Positions 1 to 11,470 of a stretch of 64,000 nt of DNA are shown here, piece after piece. The notes under the pieces were generated by a model, which worked only from the letters and a program-made list of their open reading frames with translations, ran no database searches and was not told where the DNA came from. Numbering within the stretch: the first letter of the stretch is position 1; every line of letters starts with the position of its first letter. Position numbers and translations under genes: made by a program. Origin of the DNA: Antedon mediterranea (Eukaryota > Echinodermata > Crinoidea > Comatulida > Antedonidae); NCBI RefSeq assembly GCF_964355755.1, contig NC_092675.1:12167312-12231311 (forward strand). The letters are read 5' to 3'.

Positions 1-536
1 TAATGCACAAGCAATCTAAACAGTCAGAAATTCATTCTGAGCATGTTCACAAACATAATTATCTACATATATATCTGTGCGCGGTATTGTTGACTGCTGG
101 TTAATTGTACGCTGCGGTCTGTCAATTTACATATAAAAAGTTTATGGTTCTCTTATTTGTTTTCATGATGGCCGACCGAAACTGGCCGTGCATCCATATC
201 AACATGAAAATATCAATCCTCGCGCACGATGCCTTGTGGATTTACATCGGGCCGATTAAATGATTAGAATCAATATATTTTTCACATTTTGAACAGTTTA
301 AAGACGAAAAAAGTTATCGAAATAGGATCATATAGTATTTATTTTTACATAAAATGTAGTTTGTGACCTTAAATTAGGTTGAAAACACTTAGGTCGTAGG
401 GCTTTAACACATTGTTACAGTAATAAACTAACTTATTTTAAACTTGAATTAAGGTGTATAGCTATATTATTTATATACAAAATTTAAACTTTCTAGAAAA
501 TGGTGTGATGAATGTAAAAACTATATGTACAGCTGT
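1..536. other. AT-rich sequence, no recognised feature
   Basis: No convincing reading frame, splice pattern, RNA gene or repeat was recognised here. The short open frames overlap an interspersed repeat that begins at about 537. Confidence 0.5.
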
Positions 537-770
537 ACTAAGTATAAAAAAAGCTTTCCATCGATACCAAACACAATGGTATTTATAAGTTGTCGAAATT
601 TGACCTTTGACCTCATTTTGGTCACATGACATAATGTAATTGCAATTATCTTTGTTGCTAAGCATTTTAGGGTATGGGTGTAATGGCAATAAATGATCAG
701 TATTGTATTCCCTTTCCAATGATACCACACATGATCAGTTTTGTTAAAGTTAGTCCGCCATCTTGAAAAT
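537..770 (-). repeat. Interspersed repeat, copy 1 (GGTATCA..GGAAAG family)
   Basis: Read on the minus strand, this stretch aligns collinearly with 13765-13960 on the plus strand. Both start near GGTATCATTGGAAAGGG (or one mismatch), then share a run ending in ACTGATCATTT, a CATGTGACC/CATGACC block, AGGTCAAAGGTCAA and a second GGTATC..GGA.AGCTTTTTT. There is no coding potential. The two copies are in opposite orientation. The family is not named here; a non-autonomous DNA element is the likely class. Confidence 0.6.
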
Positions 771-932
771 CAAAATGGCGGCCACTTGCCATGGTCGAAA
801 AAAATGGCACCAAAGTTTTTCTTGTTCAGAGAAAAATTCGGAGTCAGAAAAACGTTGGTGCCGACAATTAACATCAAAAGCCTATAAGTGCCTTTTTTTC
901 GACATAAGCTCCTGGACTAATAGTATTAGTTG

Positions 933-1345
933 CTAACGTTTTCCATCTTCCGACATTACGCTTTCCACAATTTGTTTCCATTTTTTTCTGTTTATGGCAG
1001 GATGGTTTGTTATTGTGTTAGTGTCTACTAGTCCTTGTAAGTCTTTCTTTATTTGATTCATCCAGTTATTTCTTGGTCTTCCTACGGGTCGTTTTACTTT
1101 CCTGTTAGTTTCCTTCATTGTTTGTTTGATTGGGGTATCATCCGGTAATCTAATTATGTGTCCATACCATTTTAGTCTCCTTCGTTTAATTCTTTTACTC
1201 CATTCTTCTTGTTTTGTTATCTCGTATATTTTCGTGTTACACACTCTATCTGTTAATTTAATATCTATCATCTTTCGCAACATTTTCCTGTGATATATAT
1301 CTATACTCTCTTGTAATTTTTTGTTTACCGTAGTACCCAGAGTTC
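933..1345 (-). pseudogene. LINE ORF2 C-terminal domain
   Basis: The frame ends at 933 and continues upstream to about 1345 through MLRKMIDIKLTDRV. It carries RRRLKWYGHIIRLPDDTP followed by RPVGRPRNNWMNQIKKDL, the conserved region after the RT of many LINE ORF2 proteins. It is separated from the RT frame (1325-1882) by a frameshift near 1335. It is therefore the 3' end of the same element and not a host gene. The sequence downstream of 933 is probably the short 3' UTR. Confidence 0.8.
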
Positions 1346-2080
1346 ACTGTTATATAAGAAAATACTTGCTATGTATGCGTCAAACAAACGGGATTTCACG
1401 TCTATAGACATCGTTTTGTGTTCTAGCGACGACTTCAGCTTGTTATATGCCATAGCTGCTAGTGATTTTCTTCTTTTAATGTCTTTTTCTGTGTCCAAGT
1501 TACTACCGAGGTATTTGCATTCTTCCCATTTACTATCGGTGTTTCTTCCTATTAGGTATTCTTCTGTTTTACTTTCGTTTATCTTTAGATTGAATTCTGC
1601 TAATTTCTCTTGTACATTTTTCTTTATTTTAGTTATGTGTTCTTTTGAGTCGCTAATAAATGAAATGTCATCTGCATACTGCATCTGGATATTAAGCTGT
1701 TGTAGGGGTAGTGGTGTTGTGTTTGCTGATTCGAGTGCCTTTGCTAGGTATAGTGTGAACAGTATCGGAGACATACAGTCACCTTGTGGTACTCCTAGTG
1801 TAGTAGTAAACAATTTTCCTGTCTGCTTTCCAATTCGAACGCTTAATTTTACATTGTTTATCAAAAATGTGTAGTTCATCATCTTGTAATATATGTGTCA
1901 GTATGTCGAATAGAGTATTCCTCCGCACAGTGTCAAATGCACTGGTCATGTCAAGTAGTAGTAATATTATTTCGTAGTTAGATGACGCAATTGCCTTTTC
2001 TGCTAACATTTTGCATGTATGTACATGTTCGGTAGTGCTTCGTCCTCTGCGATACGCGGCCTGTGTTACAGGGACATGTT
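1325..2080 (-). pseudogene. LINE reverse transcriptase, palm region (frameshifted)
   Basis: Two minus-strand frames together give the RT palm. 2080-1875 reads AAYRRGRSTTEHVHTCKML, then LLLDMTSAFDTV with the first catalytic Asp. 1882-1325 reads LGVPQGDCMSPILF, then QYADDISFIS, the YADD box with the paired catalytic Asp residues, then a conserved ELW near the end. One frameshift near 1875 joins them. The catalytic residues survive, but the frame does not. Confidence 0.85.
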
Positions 2081-2083
2081 CAT

Positions 2084-2955
2084 CTAATCTGTCGTAAGAA
2101 CCGACAGTAGGATGATGGGTCGGATGTTTTTTGGTGGACCTTTTTTCTTGCCTGGTTTCGGTATTGGATGCAATATGCCTTCGTTGATTTCTTTAGGTAT
2201 GTTTCCTGTTTTAGCTGTTTGGTTATATATTTCTGCTATGTGGTTAAAAACTTCTATAGGTGCATATTTTACCATTTCAGAGTATACTTGGTCACTTCCT
2301 GGGCTTTTATTATTTTTTAAGCATTTCGCTGCTTTGGCAACTTCATCACTTGTAAAGGGAGACTTCATTTCAATAGGTTTAATGTTTTCGTTTAAAGGTT
2401 TTTCTTGTGATTTGTGATAGAAGTTTTCAAAGAAATTGCTAATTATTTCTACCTGCTCTTCTTCGTTTGTTGTTATACCGAACTCTGTTTCTACCACAAG
2501 TCTTTTATTTTCGTTACGTTTTAGGTTTTTTACTGCTTGGTACATTCTTGTTGAGTCATCTTTGAATTTTTCAATTTCAGCTATCTTTTCTTTTAGTGTG
2601 TCTTCTTTTTCTTTATTAAGTTCAGTATGAATATTCTTTATGATTTGATTTCTTTCTTTCCTAAGTTTTGTTTTCTTTGATTTGTCATTTGATGAATTTA
2701 TGTCGCACCTCAACTGTTTCTGCTTCTTCGATAACTCTTGTATATATTTATTGTTTGATTTAGACTTTGCTTTCCTGTAACCAACCACTTCCAATGCTAC
2801 ATTCTGAAAGACTGTCGTTAATTTGGTCCATTTCTCTTGTGGTTCCAGGTCCTGGATGTTTACAGATTGTATACATCTCGATACCTCTCTTTGATATGTT
2901 TGTCTGTTTTGTTGTGCTTGAAGTTTTGACACATCTATTTGTTTGGTTTTCTTAG
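2084..2955 (-). pseudogene. LINE linker and RT N-terminal part
   Basis: The open frame (282 codons from its first Met) includes a lysine-rich linker, then KNNKSPGSDQVYSEMVKYA, IPKEINEGILHPIPKPGKK and NIRPIILLSVL. These match the finger motifs of LINE RTs (gPDgi..E, and ..PI.K.g....xNyRPIsLL). The frame ends at 2084. The next frame resumes at LDEHVPVTQAAYR, so a shift and apparently a small deletion of conserved residues lie near 2088. The linker frame runs back to about 2955, where the nested LINE starts. Confidence 0.82.
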
Positions 2956-2959
2956 CGTT

Positions 2960-3535
2960 ACTATTTAATTTATACCATTGTAGTGTTAAATAATAATAAA
3001 TAACATTTATAAAGCGAAAGAGACAAAGGTTTCAAAGCGCTGTGTTTTCCAAGATCTGTGCAAGTAGTAGCGTGTGATTATGCTTCTCTGAAGAGATGAG
3101 TTTTGAGTTTAGTTTTAAATGTGATAACAGATTTTGATGAGCGTATTTCGAGGGGTAGAGTGTTCCAGAGTTTTGGGGCTGCGACAGCGAAAGCACGATC
3201 ACCGTAAAACCGAGTTCTGGAACGGGGTCCAGGTTTTAGAAGAAGTCTGCTGGATGAACGAAGCGAAGAGTTGGTTGACGGAGTAATGATGTCACATATG
3301 TAGGCTGGAGCACATCCATTGATGGCCTTATATGTCAGCAACAGGATTTTAAAACGAATGCGCTGATCTACAGGCAACCAGTGTAAGTCACGTAAAACTG
3401 GAGAAATATGTTCATGTCGTTTAGTGCCAGTGATAAGTCTTGCGGCGGAATTTTGGATTCATTAAAGAGGAGACAGATAAGAAGCCGTACAGAAGCGAGT
3501 TATTACAGTCCAGACGAGATGAAACAAAAGCATTA
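2960..3535 (-). mobile_element. CR1/L2-like LINE 3' end nested in the first LINE
   Basis: Read on the minus strand from 3535, it encodes FVSSRLDCNNSLLYG, a small disruption, NSAARLITGTKRHEHISPV, LHWLPVDQRIRFKILLLTYK, then DRAFAVAAPKLWNTLPLEIR and stops at 3078. This is the characteristic end of CR1/L2/Jockey-group ORF2. The 3' UTR runs to about 2985, where it ends in TATTTATTATTATT, a typical simple-repeat tail. The endonuclease frame of the host LINE stops exactly at the 3535 side and its linker resumes at the 2955 side, so this is an insertion in the same orientation. Target-site duplications are not clear. Confidence 0.85.
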
Positions 3536-4358
3536 AATTAAAGTTGTCTTGACTAATCTATGATCAGTGTATGTTCTCGTACCACTGTATGCTCTTGCGT
3601 TAGTGACTAGCTTCATGTGTGAATTCTTAACTAGAATGTAATCGATCTGGTTTCTGTAGGGGTTGCGTCTGATCTCTCCACTCTTCTGATCGTTATGCTG
3701 ATCGCGTCTCTGCGGGCATTCCCACGTAGTCCTATGTGACATCTTATGTATAAACATGGTATTTGTTAGTACTAGATTATTTCTTAGTGCACATTCAACT
3801 AGCTGTGTTCCATTATTGTTCGTTTTTCCTTTACCATATCTTCCTACACATTGTGGGTAATCATGATGGCTGTCCCCCGTTTTTGCATTCATATCTCCAG
3901 CTAATATTAGGATATCTCTGTTTTTTGCTTCATTTAATGCTTCTTGTACTTCGTCATAGAACCTATCTCTATCCCAAGGTTGTTGTTCACTATGTTCTAA
4001 AGTAGGTGCATATGCGCATACGAAAAGTACATTCCTGGGTTTTGGCCTACGCCTCGACCCAGGCTTACCTCCTCTACTTTCTATGTTGATTCGGGCTGTA
4101 ATTACTCTCTCCGATATTTCCTTAAATTCTGCTTTAAAACTGCTCTCAACTAGAATTCCAACGCCATGTCTTGTGTTGTTTGCGGGTCCAGTGTAGAAGA
4201 AATCATATCTGCCTTTGTTATCGTCGGGCCTGATTTGAATGACATCGCTACCCGCCAGGTGGTGCGATTGGACCCCGAGAATGTCAAGCTTGTATTTAGC
4301 TGCATCGCTGGCTAGTTCTCGTTTCTGAAAATCGCTTCTAATACCGCGAACATTTAAA
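3533..4358 (-). pseudogene. LINE AP-like endonuclease domain
   Basis: This is an open minus-strand frame of about 275 codons. It starts inside the domain at SLNVRGIRSDFQKREL and runs through TRHGVGILVESSFKAEF, LFVCAYAPT, ILILAGDMNAKTGD, NNNGTQLVECALRNNLVLTN, TTWECP, NQIDYILV and TYTDHRLVKTTL. These are the landmark motifs of APE endonucleases: the GD.NA motif, ..TW..P, IDYI and SDH/TDH. The catalytic D and H residues appear present. It lacks a start codon of its own because the element is 5'-truncated. It is cut on its C-terminal side by the nested LINE. Confidence 0.85.
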
Positions 4359-4379
4359 CTTAATTAATAAATAAAAAAC

Positions 4380-4620
4380 TCGTTTTATGACACAGATAGA
4401 GTTAAATCTTCTGACAAAGTTATACAATCCAGAAACAAGAATTAGAGATACTGTACGCTGCGAACAAAATTATTGGAAAGAAGAATACAACAACAAAAAA
4501 AAGATGATGATGAAACAGGACAGTTCCTAGGAGCGGATAACTAATAAAAAGAAAAGAAACAGGACAGTTACAAAGAGTTATCCGCTAACTAATAATAATA
4601 AAGATTTCATACAAATACAA
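4380..4620 (-). mobile_element. Helitron-like family, 5' end fragment
   Basis: On the minus strand this carries two GCGGATAACTC..TGTAACTGTCCTGTTTC segments (4508-4600), then the sequence TCTCTAATTCTTG and TATAACTTTGTCAGAAG. It is the same type of 5' region as the copies at 7785, 35539 and 62864, in a diverged subfamily closest to 10660-11470. Confidence 0.6.
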
Positions 4621-4681
4621 TAACTAAATGATCACCTAATCAGAATCTGTAGCATAATATACTGTAAGGTACTAAAATAGG

Positions 4682-4708
4682 TAGGGCAGGGCAGGGCAGG
4701 GCAGGGAT
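4682..4708. repeat. (GGGCA)n microsatellite
   Basis: Four to five perfect GGGCA units in a row. Confidence 0.9.
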
Positions 4709-4750
4709 TTGGTATGAATCGTCTAAAAATTCACTAATATTTAGAAGTTA

Positions 4751-5032
4751 GGCTGTGTTCGGATGTAAAATCAGTTACATGTGTAACTTTACATGTGTAA
4801 TCTGTGATTGTTCGGACGATGACAAATTTACACGTGTAAACTCATATTTCATGCATCTCTTTACACTATTAAGGTCAAATTGCTCCTTATCTTGCGGTTA
4901 ATCAGCTTGCGGTTTAAGGTGTAATTGAAAATTCCACCTCATAAAGTGGATTTTTGAAACAGCAAGTTTATCTCAAAATTTACACCACACGCGACCATTA
5001 CACGTGTAAAGTTGTTCTGTCCGAACGGGCTC
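4751..5032. mobile_element. 282-bp MITE with TTCGGA ends
   Basis: The left end GGCTGTGTTCGGATGT and the right end (reverse complement GAGCCCGTTCGGACAG) form imperfect terminal inverted repeats. Inner TTACATGTGTAA/TTACACGTGTAA palindromes are repeated on both sides. The flanks show TA on both sides, so a TA duplication is possible. No coding capacity. Superfamily not assigned. Confidence 0.6.
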
Positions 5033-6298
5033 TAGGTCCAGTTCACTGAGGTTCATTGGCTGTTTTTGTCTGTAGTTAATCATTTTTAGTTGGAAATTCC
5101 TATCTAAATTATTACTCGAAAATGGGAACATAAACTAGGCCGCATCGTGGCCCTGGAAACTATATTTTAGACTACGAAATAAAAAGATTGCGGGATGCTA
5201 ATTTATCATGATTTCCATTTCCCACAAATTATCGTACAGATAATTTTCCATCAATCCATTGAACGATTTTACAAATAATATGAAGAATGATATATAAAAC
5301 TAATGGCTTCTGTTATATTTAGTCTTTATTTATATACTGAGGAATGTATGACTAGTTTATTATTATCATGATTCATCTGTTCCGACTTTACTTAATGATC
5401 AAACTTTTCAGCGGATGTTTATTATTGACATGCATTGGTTCATGCTTTTTAGCTTCTAGCTACAGGTGTCTTCAGCGGTCTCCTTGTTCTTGCATTGAAT
5501 AATTAATGAGTGTTTAACACCTGGGTTTTGTTGATGTTACAGTGAGATAAAGATAAATAGCAATGGCAAATGACGTCAGAGATACAGGTATCCTATTTTT
5601 GTGATTGGTATTAAAAGTGTAGCTTAAACAAAAACTGGTTAAGACTAATATTGAAGGTAGCAACTATTTCATTGTTTAAGCATTACATAACTAAGTACAG
5701 CATTGAGTTTTAATTAATTAAAAGTCTACATTAACGAAACAAGTTAGTTGAAGACTTTCATGGGTTATCCTTGGCATCGCTATTTTGTAGGTTTTTGATT
5801 TTTCACTATGTTTCCTATATATTCATTGGTTTTGTACAATGCTGAAATAAATCAAAATATAAAATCTGTACTACATAAGCCTCCTGATCTTGTTGATGAC
5901 GACAATTGCTAAATAAATATTATCATTTATCATTTATTATCATTTATCATCTATCATCATTTATCATCATTAAATCATTATCCATTATCATTATTATTAG
6001 GTTTTCACACAATTAAATATTGGTATTAGTCAGGGTAGAATGTAAAATATGAAAAGTTTAGAGAAAAATATATCTGGCGAGAATATAGATTAAATCGTGG
6101 AATTTTAATAACTCTATTTTTTTGGCAGCAAAATTGGTACAGATTTCAAATTAGTTGGTTTATAAAGTTTTCAAAAAAATGTTAAAAAACTCTAATGATT
6201 GCATAGAAATGCCATTTATAGTGAGTAGAACTTTACTCTGTGAAATGTTTTGGCTGCAAAATAACTGTTTTATTAACCTTTGAATGCAACATTTTTTC
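5033..6298. other. Non-coding AT-rich stretch with ATC/ATT microsatellite
   Basis: No gene was recognised. At 5915-5998 there is an imperfect TTATCATTTATCAT-type microsatellite. Confidence 0.5.
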
Positions 6299-6470
6299 AC
6301 GCTGCTGCTCTAGCCCGCTACGTCCCATTAGGACTACTCAATCAGAAGCTAAAGCATGCAGCAGTTATAGTTCTAAGGACAGACAGTTTTGTGAAAATGG
6401 AAACTCCACTATGATTTATTGATTCCAGCTGCTACAGTAGACCCAAAAAACGGCTGGGAAAGAGTCTATT
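6299..6470 (+). repeat. Interspersed repeat CACGCTGCTGCTCTAGCC, copy 1
   Basis: It begins CACGCTGCTGCTCTAGCCCG and ends CCCAAAAAACGGCTGGGAAA then GAGTCTAT. Copies with the same order lie at 41132-41300 and 41768-41937. About 170 bp, no clear inverted ends. It could be a SINE or a fragment of a longer element; no clear A and B boxes were seen. Confidence 0.6.
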
Positions 6471-7051
6471 AGGACATGTCATGCTAAAATTACAAATCCC
6501 TATATTCACTGTCAGTGTCAGATATTCATTGAATTATTATCGAAACAGTCCATTAAAGTTTGTGTTTGTAATAGGATACTTCACAATTGAAATATCTAGG
6601 GTGATGAAGTGACCCCCAGATTTGACCTTAGCAATAAAATTAACTAAAGTGAATTGAGTATTCACTTCTGTAACAAAAAAGTAATATTTATTCACATATA
6701 AAAAATGAAAAGAAACCCAAAAACCATTGTCTGACAGACAATTTAAGTATTTGTTGCTTTAAATTACATTTTTTCAGGTAAAATAACTATCTATTATGTG
6801 ACAATAAAATGACACATTCAAAAACATTTGAAATAAAAAATATTTATCAATATTAAAGCGAGCAGCGTTTTTTGTAAGAAATATTTCTTGTTTAATATGC
6901 CATTTTAATGTCACATAATATTTATCGACTTTGACCAAAAATGGGATGATAAAAAAAATGTATTTACCTAAAAACCTGTAATTTAAAGCAAAAAATTGTC
7001 AAATTGGCTGCCAGTAAATGAGTTTTTGGTTGAATTTAACCATTTATTTCA
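6471..7051. other. AT-rich non-coding stretch
   Basis: No gene seen. At 6857-6886 it holds the short repeat GCGTTTTTTGTAAGAAATAT, centred on the palindrome AAGAAATATTTCTT. The repeat recurs at about 41731 and 45147. Confidence 0.5.
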
Positions 7052-7341
7052 ATTAAAAGATTAGCTTTTTAAATCTACAAAATAATCTATTCAAAGTATG
7101 ATTTTATTAATCTTTATTTTTCATGTTTTTGGGGGTTTGTTGAGAAGTTTGTTGCAGACCATTTTAAACTGCTCAACTATTTAGGAAGTAAATTAATTAA
7201 TTTAAAAGATTAGCTTTTTAAATCTACAAAATAATCTATTCAAAGTATGATTTTATTAATCTTTATTTTTCATGTTTTTGGGGGTTTGTTGAGAAGTTTG
7301 TTGCAGACCATTTTAAACTGCTCAACTATTTAGGAAGTAAA
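7052..7341. repeat. 149-bp tandem duplication
   Basis: The block from AAAAGATTAGCTTTTTAAAT to CTCAACTATTTAGGAAGTAA occurs twice with a period of exactly 149 bp (for example GATTAGC at 7059 and 7208, CTCAACTAT at 7172 and 7321). The two copies look identical, so the duplication is recent (or an assembly artefact). Confidence 0.9.
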
Positions 7342-7599
7342 AATATATGGAAATCTAAATTTAGAAAGACATTTCTGTTTCAATGTGTTATGGTGATATT
7401 TAAAATGGAGGGAGAAGGTTACATTTGTTTTAATCTAGCAAAAATGAAAACATAAATTTGTTCATCATTTTTTTACCCCATTAATTTTTCAAAATTGGAC
7501 ACAATAGAACCTGCTTCAAATACCTGTCTAAACTCAATGTTATTTTAAACTGTTGTATATATTTGTGCTACTTTTTCTGTATTTAAGTTTATTTCATTT

Positions 7600-7733
7600 T
7601 TTCACTTTAGGGGGTCGAAGAGTCACTCGATAGTGTTTTGTTTCACTTTTTGACAATCCCGTCTACCCCATAAAGTGCTCTGTACCTTGTGATTTTTTAT
7701 TATTTATAAAAGACGAAATAAATGAAATGAAAT
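7600..7733 (+). mobile_element. LINE 3' tail (CR1/L2-like)
   Basis: The sequence ends TTATTTATAAAAGACG followed by AATAAATGAAATGAAAT, a short tandem ATGAA tail of the kind that closes CR1/L2-group elements. The same tail, in reverse, is seen inside the LTR element at 56702-56880. No ORF remains. Confidence 0.5.
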
Positions 7734-7784
7734 ACGAATTTTCACTATTTTCTAATTACTGATTTTGTCTGATATTTATTAATT

Positions 7785-8540
7785 TATTAGTTATCGGTGG
7801 ATAACTCCTTGTAATTGTCCTGTTTCTTTTTTTTTCTTATATTATTCTTCTTTCTTTCTCCTCCATTTTTGTGTCTCGCATATCTCAAAAACTTGTACAC
7901 ATAACATTTCATAACTTTGTCTGCATATGGACATTTACGTGAAGTTGTGCACCTCTTATTTTTGAATGACGTCAGAGTTACGCAACATGACTTACGCACG
8001 ATTTTATGATTTCAATGATTGATCATAGGATTAAAACCAAAAGTGATATTTTATTGACACTTGGTGAAAGGTTAATTCTTATCAAGGGTCAACTTTTTGT
8101 GCACTAAAAATGGCATGATTTACAATAAGTTATATGCGCACACACATTAACAATTTTAAAATGCGCAAAATTAATTTCTAATCATATCTTCACAAGCATA
8201 AATCATAATTAAACCAAATTTGGTACTCATAAATTTCTGGACATATTTCATCATATGGCAATACATTTACGTTCGTAGCGCATATAACGCATGTGTATGC
8301 GTGCTTAAAATTTTCAAAATTTATGTTCGATGAAATTAGAGTATGTTTCAGCGTTGCCATTAATGTGCAGATTTTTGCACGAGCACTGAGCTTTAAACGT
8401 TTCACTCTTTTGCCCAATTTCTGTTTTACAACCTTTCTTTAATAATATCATATTTGATTCATTTTTCAACTTGAAAATGCGTTATACGATCATGTCAAAA
8501 GTGACAGGTTCCGCACGTGTAAATGGGGAAAAAAGGCTCA
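7785..8540 (+). mobile_element. Helitron-like family, 5' part
   Basis: It starts at AGTTATCGGTGGATAACTCC, a degenerate hairpin of the AGTTATCCGC..GCGGATAACT type. It then follows the family in order: GTGAAGTTGTGCACCTC, ATGACGTCAGAGTTACGCAA, TTTATGATTTCAATGATTGA, AAAAATGGCAT and GCGCAAAATTAATTTCTAAT. It lacks the 3' hairpin and CTAG end. The open frames here are not coding. Confidence 0.75.
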
Positions 8541-10659
8541 ATTTAAAAATTACTATAGATCGTCAAATGCTCGGGAACCCCTGTTTTGCATTTCATTTTC
8601 TTAAAAAAAAAAGTTGATGAAGCCATCATTAATTGCATATTAAAATTTAAAGAACCTAATTTCGACAATCAAATAAATTTTGACATTTTCTTAGGCCGAA
8701 ATAACAAACTTAACATTAACTTAAATGTTCATATATTAAAGTTAAAAGTATATAGTTTGAGAGTGCATCATTTTTTTTTATTTTTAAAGATATCATATAG
8801 TAAAAAAAAAATCATTGCGGTATGTAATAATTGTGATAATAAGTGGTTACTGCATAGTACATACGGTACACGGAGGAATCTTTCTTCAACTTTTATTCAG
8901 TGTATATATGGCTCTGTGGTCTGTGACACTCGAGGTACCGAAATCGAGTCTCACCTTGGGAAACAAAATTAAAGACGATTTTTTTTTAAATATCCGTATT
9001 GTTTGTTAAATTTTATTTCTTAGTGTATAAATTAATTATACACCTGATTCATATAGAAATCTAGAGAAACTTTTGTCTTTATTATTATGTAACAAGTGTG
9101 GTTTATGACATATATACGGAGGGACCTTTGATTGGGTTGTTGTACAGTGATACCGGCTATTGTATTTGTGGTACCCAGATCCTATCTTTCATACATTATA
9201 AATAATTAAATATCATGACAAAATCAATATATCTTTTAAAAAATCAATTATCCTATTTAAATCAATGCATATAACCTTTAATTCATCAGTGACGAATTAA
9301 ATCTAGTTCATTTTATTTTCTAAAGCACTGCATTTATTCATGTGAAAGAAAGCCTTCAGGTCATATTTCAAAATCAATTAGAAATGGACATTTCACCATT
9401 AGCTGTACAACCTTATTTACATCCAGTTATTAGTTTGATGATCCCAACATATTCCATGCTTCAAATCACCCTTTTAATTAAACATTGCAGACTTTCATAT
9501 TTTCTTTTTGCATAGGTTCATATATTTAAATGACCTTTTTAGTGAAAATTTTCAATAAAACTTCAATTAAACATATCTAAAAAATATAACAGCTATAGTA
9601 CCTTCCTTATTTGACTTGGTCCAGACTAATAAAACCTTAAATTAAATACATGAGAGTACATTTTGTAGAATTCTTTTTTTGTTACTATGAGAAAAGAGCA
9701 CAATTTTGGCCAGGGAGCTTAAATATAAACTCAACAGCTGATTTGTAGTGAGTGTATCCATTCCATAGAATTCTATAGGATCTACTGTACTTAAAAATAG
9801 ATTCAATTAAAAAAAACAAACACCTCATGAAGAGGAAATAAGTAAAATTGAATTACGACTGGACAACTTGTCATGATGGACAGTACTACTACTAAAGTGT
9901 GTAGGCTGTTTATTGTGGTGCATACATGCATAGAGAACATAAAGGTGTCAAGACTTTAAAGTATTTCCTATTCATAATATTATTTGAAATTTGTTATGCA
10001 TTATTTTGCCAGTTAAATAAGGAATGCAGTAAAGTTCTTTTAATTTAAATGAGATTACTTTTATAGCACTCTTGAGCAGCCCAGTAGGTAACCAGCTACA
10101 AGTTGTTTTTCTTTAATTCTATAATACAAAACAGGTTTGTGACCCTTTAAAGGCAAATTTGTAAAAGTATTTTGATTGGGTAATTGAATTTATTAATAAA
10201 AAAATACACAATAACATATGGAGTGGCATGGAGTAACAACACGATTTTTTTATGTTTACTTTTTAGGTGAATCTTTTTATGTGATTTCTTTTAGGAGGGA
10301 TCAGGAGGCAATAATTTTTGAGTGAAAAACATTGATTTTTGTCTATTATACGGTCATGAAAAGATCAAAATATGCAGAGCCTATGTCTAGCAATTGATAT
10401 TAAAAATTCTTATCATTTACATTTTGTCGTCATATAAATTTCCAGCAAACTTGATTTAAATCAATATATTCCATTATAATCAATAAATAGTATTGATATT
10501 ATACAAATAATGAATGCTGTCATTTGAATCAGATTGAATAAAGGTAGGCTTAGGCACATTTGATTCACATTGAAACAGTAACATTTATTTGGTTTTTTTT
10601 TAAATATTATATTTATTTCGATTTTATAAACACACCTAGTGTAAAGTTAATTATGTTAA
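8541..10659. other. AT-rich region without recognised genes
   Basis: A 128-codon open frame at 8586-8972 has low-complexity, Lys/Phe/Ile/Asn-rich composition expected from AT-rich DNA. It shows no recognisable motif and was not called as a gene. Nothing else was recognised. Confidence 0.5.
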
Positions 10660-11470
10660 TTAATTAAAAAATATGGCGACGTCAAAACATCCGGTAGATA
10701 TACATTTTACATGAATTGATATCTACAACTCATCGGCTTCCATAATAATTAATATTTTTTTTTTAATTGCTCCATATTATGAAGTACACTTTTGTAAAGT
10801 TTCATTGAAAAATGGATTTTGTTCAGAATTTCTGATCAACCATAAAAATTCTGCACAAATCTAATGTCATAACGAAGTTTCCTGCACATCTACAATTAGA
10901 GGTCAATCTTCTGACAAAGGTTATAAAATCTTATGTTGACAAGAATTAGAGATACAAACAAAAACAAACAAAATTTGTGGAAAGAATAAGATAAAACTAG
11001 ATTTGAATTCGACGTGCTCGTAATCAAAGTGAATAACTATTATGTGACAATAAAAATGGCAATAATGTTACGTTATCGTATGACGTAATTTTAAGACAAA
11101 ATTATTTAAAAGTTGGTAAAATTACTAGAAAAGGCTGGAAAAACAAAATTAGAGCGAAAAAAAAAGAAGTTTTTAGCGCTACGTGCGGAACGCATGCGTA
11201 AACATTTGCGAAATTTTAAAATTTAATTTTTTTTAGCACATTATACAAATTACACACAATAAGTTTCAATTTAAATTGTTATATTGTTTTCGATCTATGT
11301 TAAATACGCGAAATTCATAAAGTCGCGTGTAACTTATGCTGCGCAGCTCTAAAGTCATATAACAAAGTTTCCTGCAAATCTACAGCTACAGTTCAATCTT
11401 ATGACAAAGTTATACAATCTTATGTTGGCTAGAATTAGAGATATACGTGCATCTCTAGGAAGTGGTGTAA
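10660..11470 (-). mobile_element. Helitron-like family, diverged minus-strand copy
   Basis: Read on the minus strand it contains family modules: CGCACGTAGCGCTAAAAAC with TTTTCCAGCCTTTTCTAG, GATGAGTTGTAGATATC with CCGGATGTTTTGACGTC, and, twice, ATCTCTAATTCTTG..CAACATAAGAT..TATAACTTTGTC. The modules are rearranged relative to the 35-41 kb copies and no terminus is clear. Confidence 0.55.

Larger units (their letters stand above)
925..4358 (-). mobile_element. Decayed APE-type non-LTR retrotransposon (LINE), 5'-truncated
   Basis: Read on the minus strand, the order is AP-like endonuclease (4358-3536), linker and reverse transcriptase (2955-1325), then a C-terminal domain ending at 933. This is the usual ORF2 order of APE-type LINEs. 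The reading frame is broken by shifts near 2088, 1875 and 1335 and split by a second LINE at 2960-3535. The 5' end is missing: the endonuclease frame opens just inside the domain and abuts a Helitron-like fragment at 4380-4620. The clade is not assigned. The C-terminal RRRLKWYGHIIRLPDDTP and GRPRNNW motifs are seen in several LINE clades, RTE among them. Confidence 0.85.

Noticed and set aside
1371-1874. 167-codon plus-strand ORF
   Set aside because: It is the antisense shadow of the LINE reverse transcriptase.
8586-8972. 128-codon open frame
   Set aside because: Low-complexity composition of AT-rich DNA, no motif and no supporting splice or start context.
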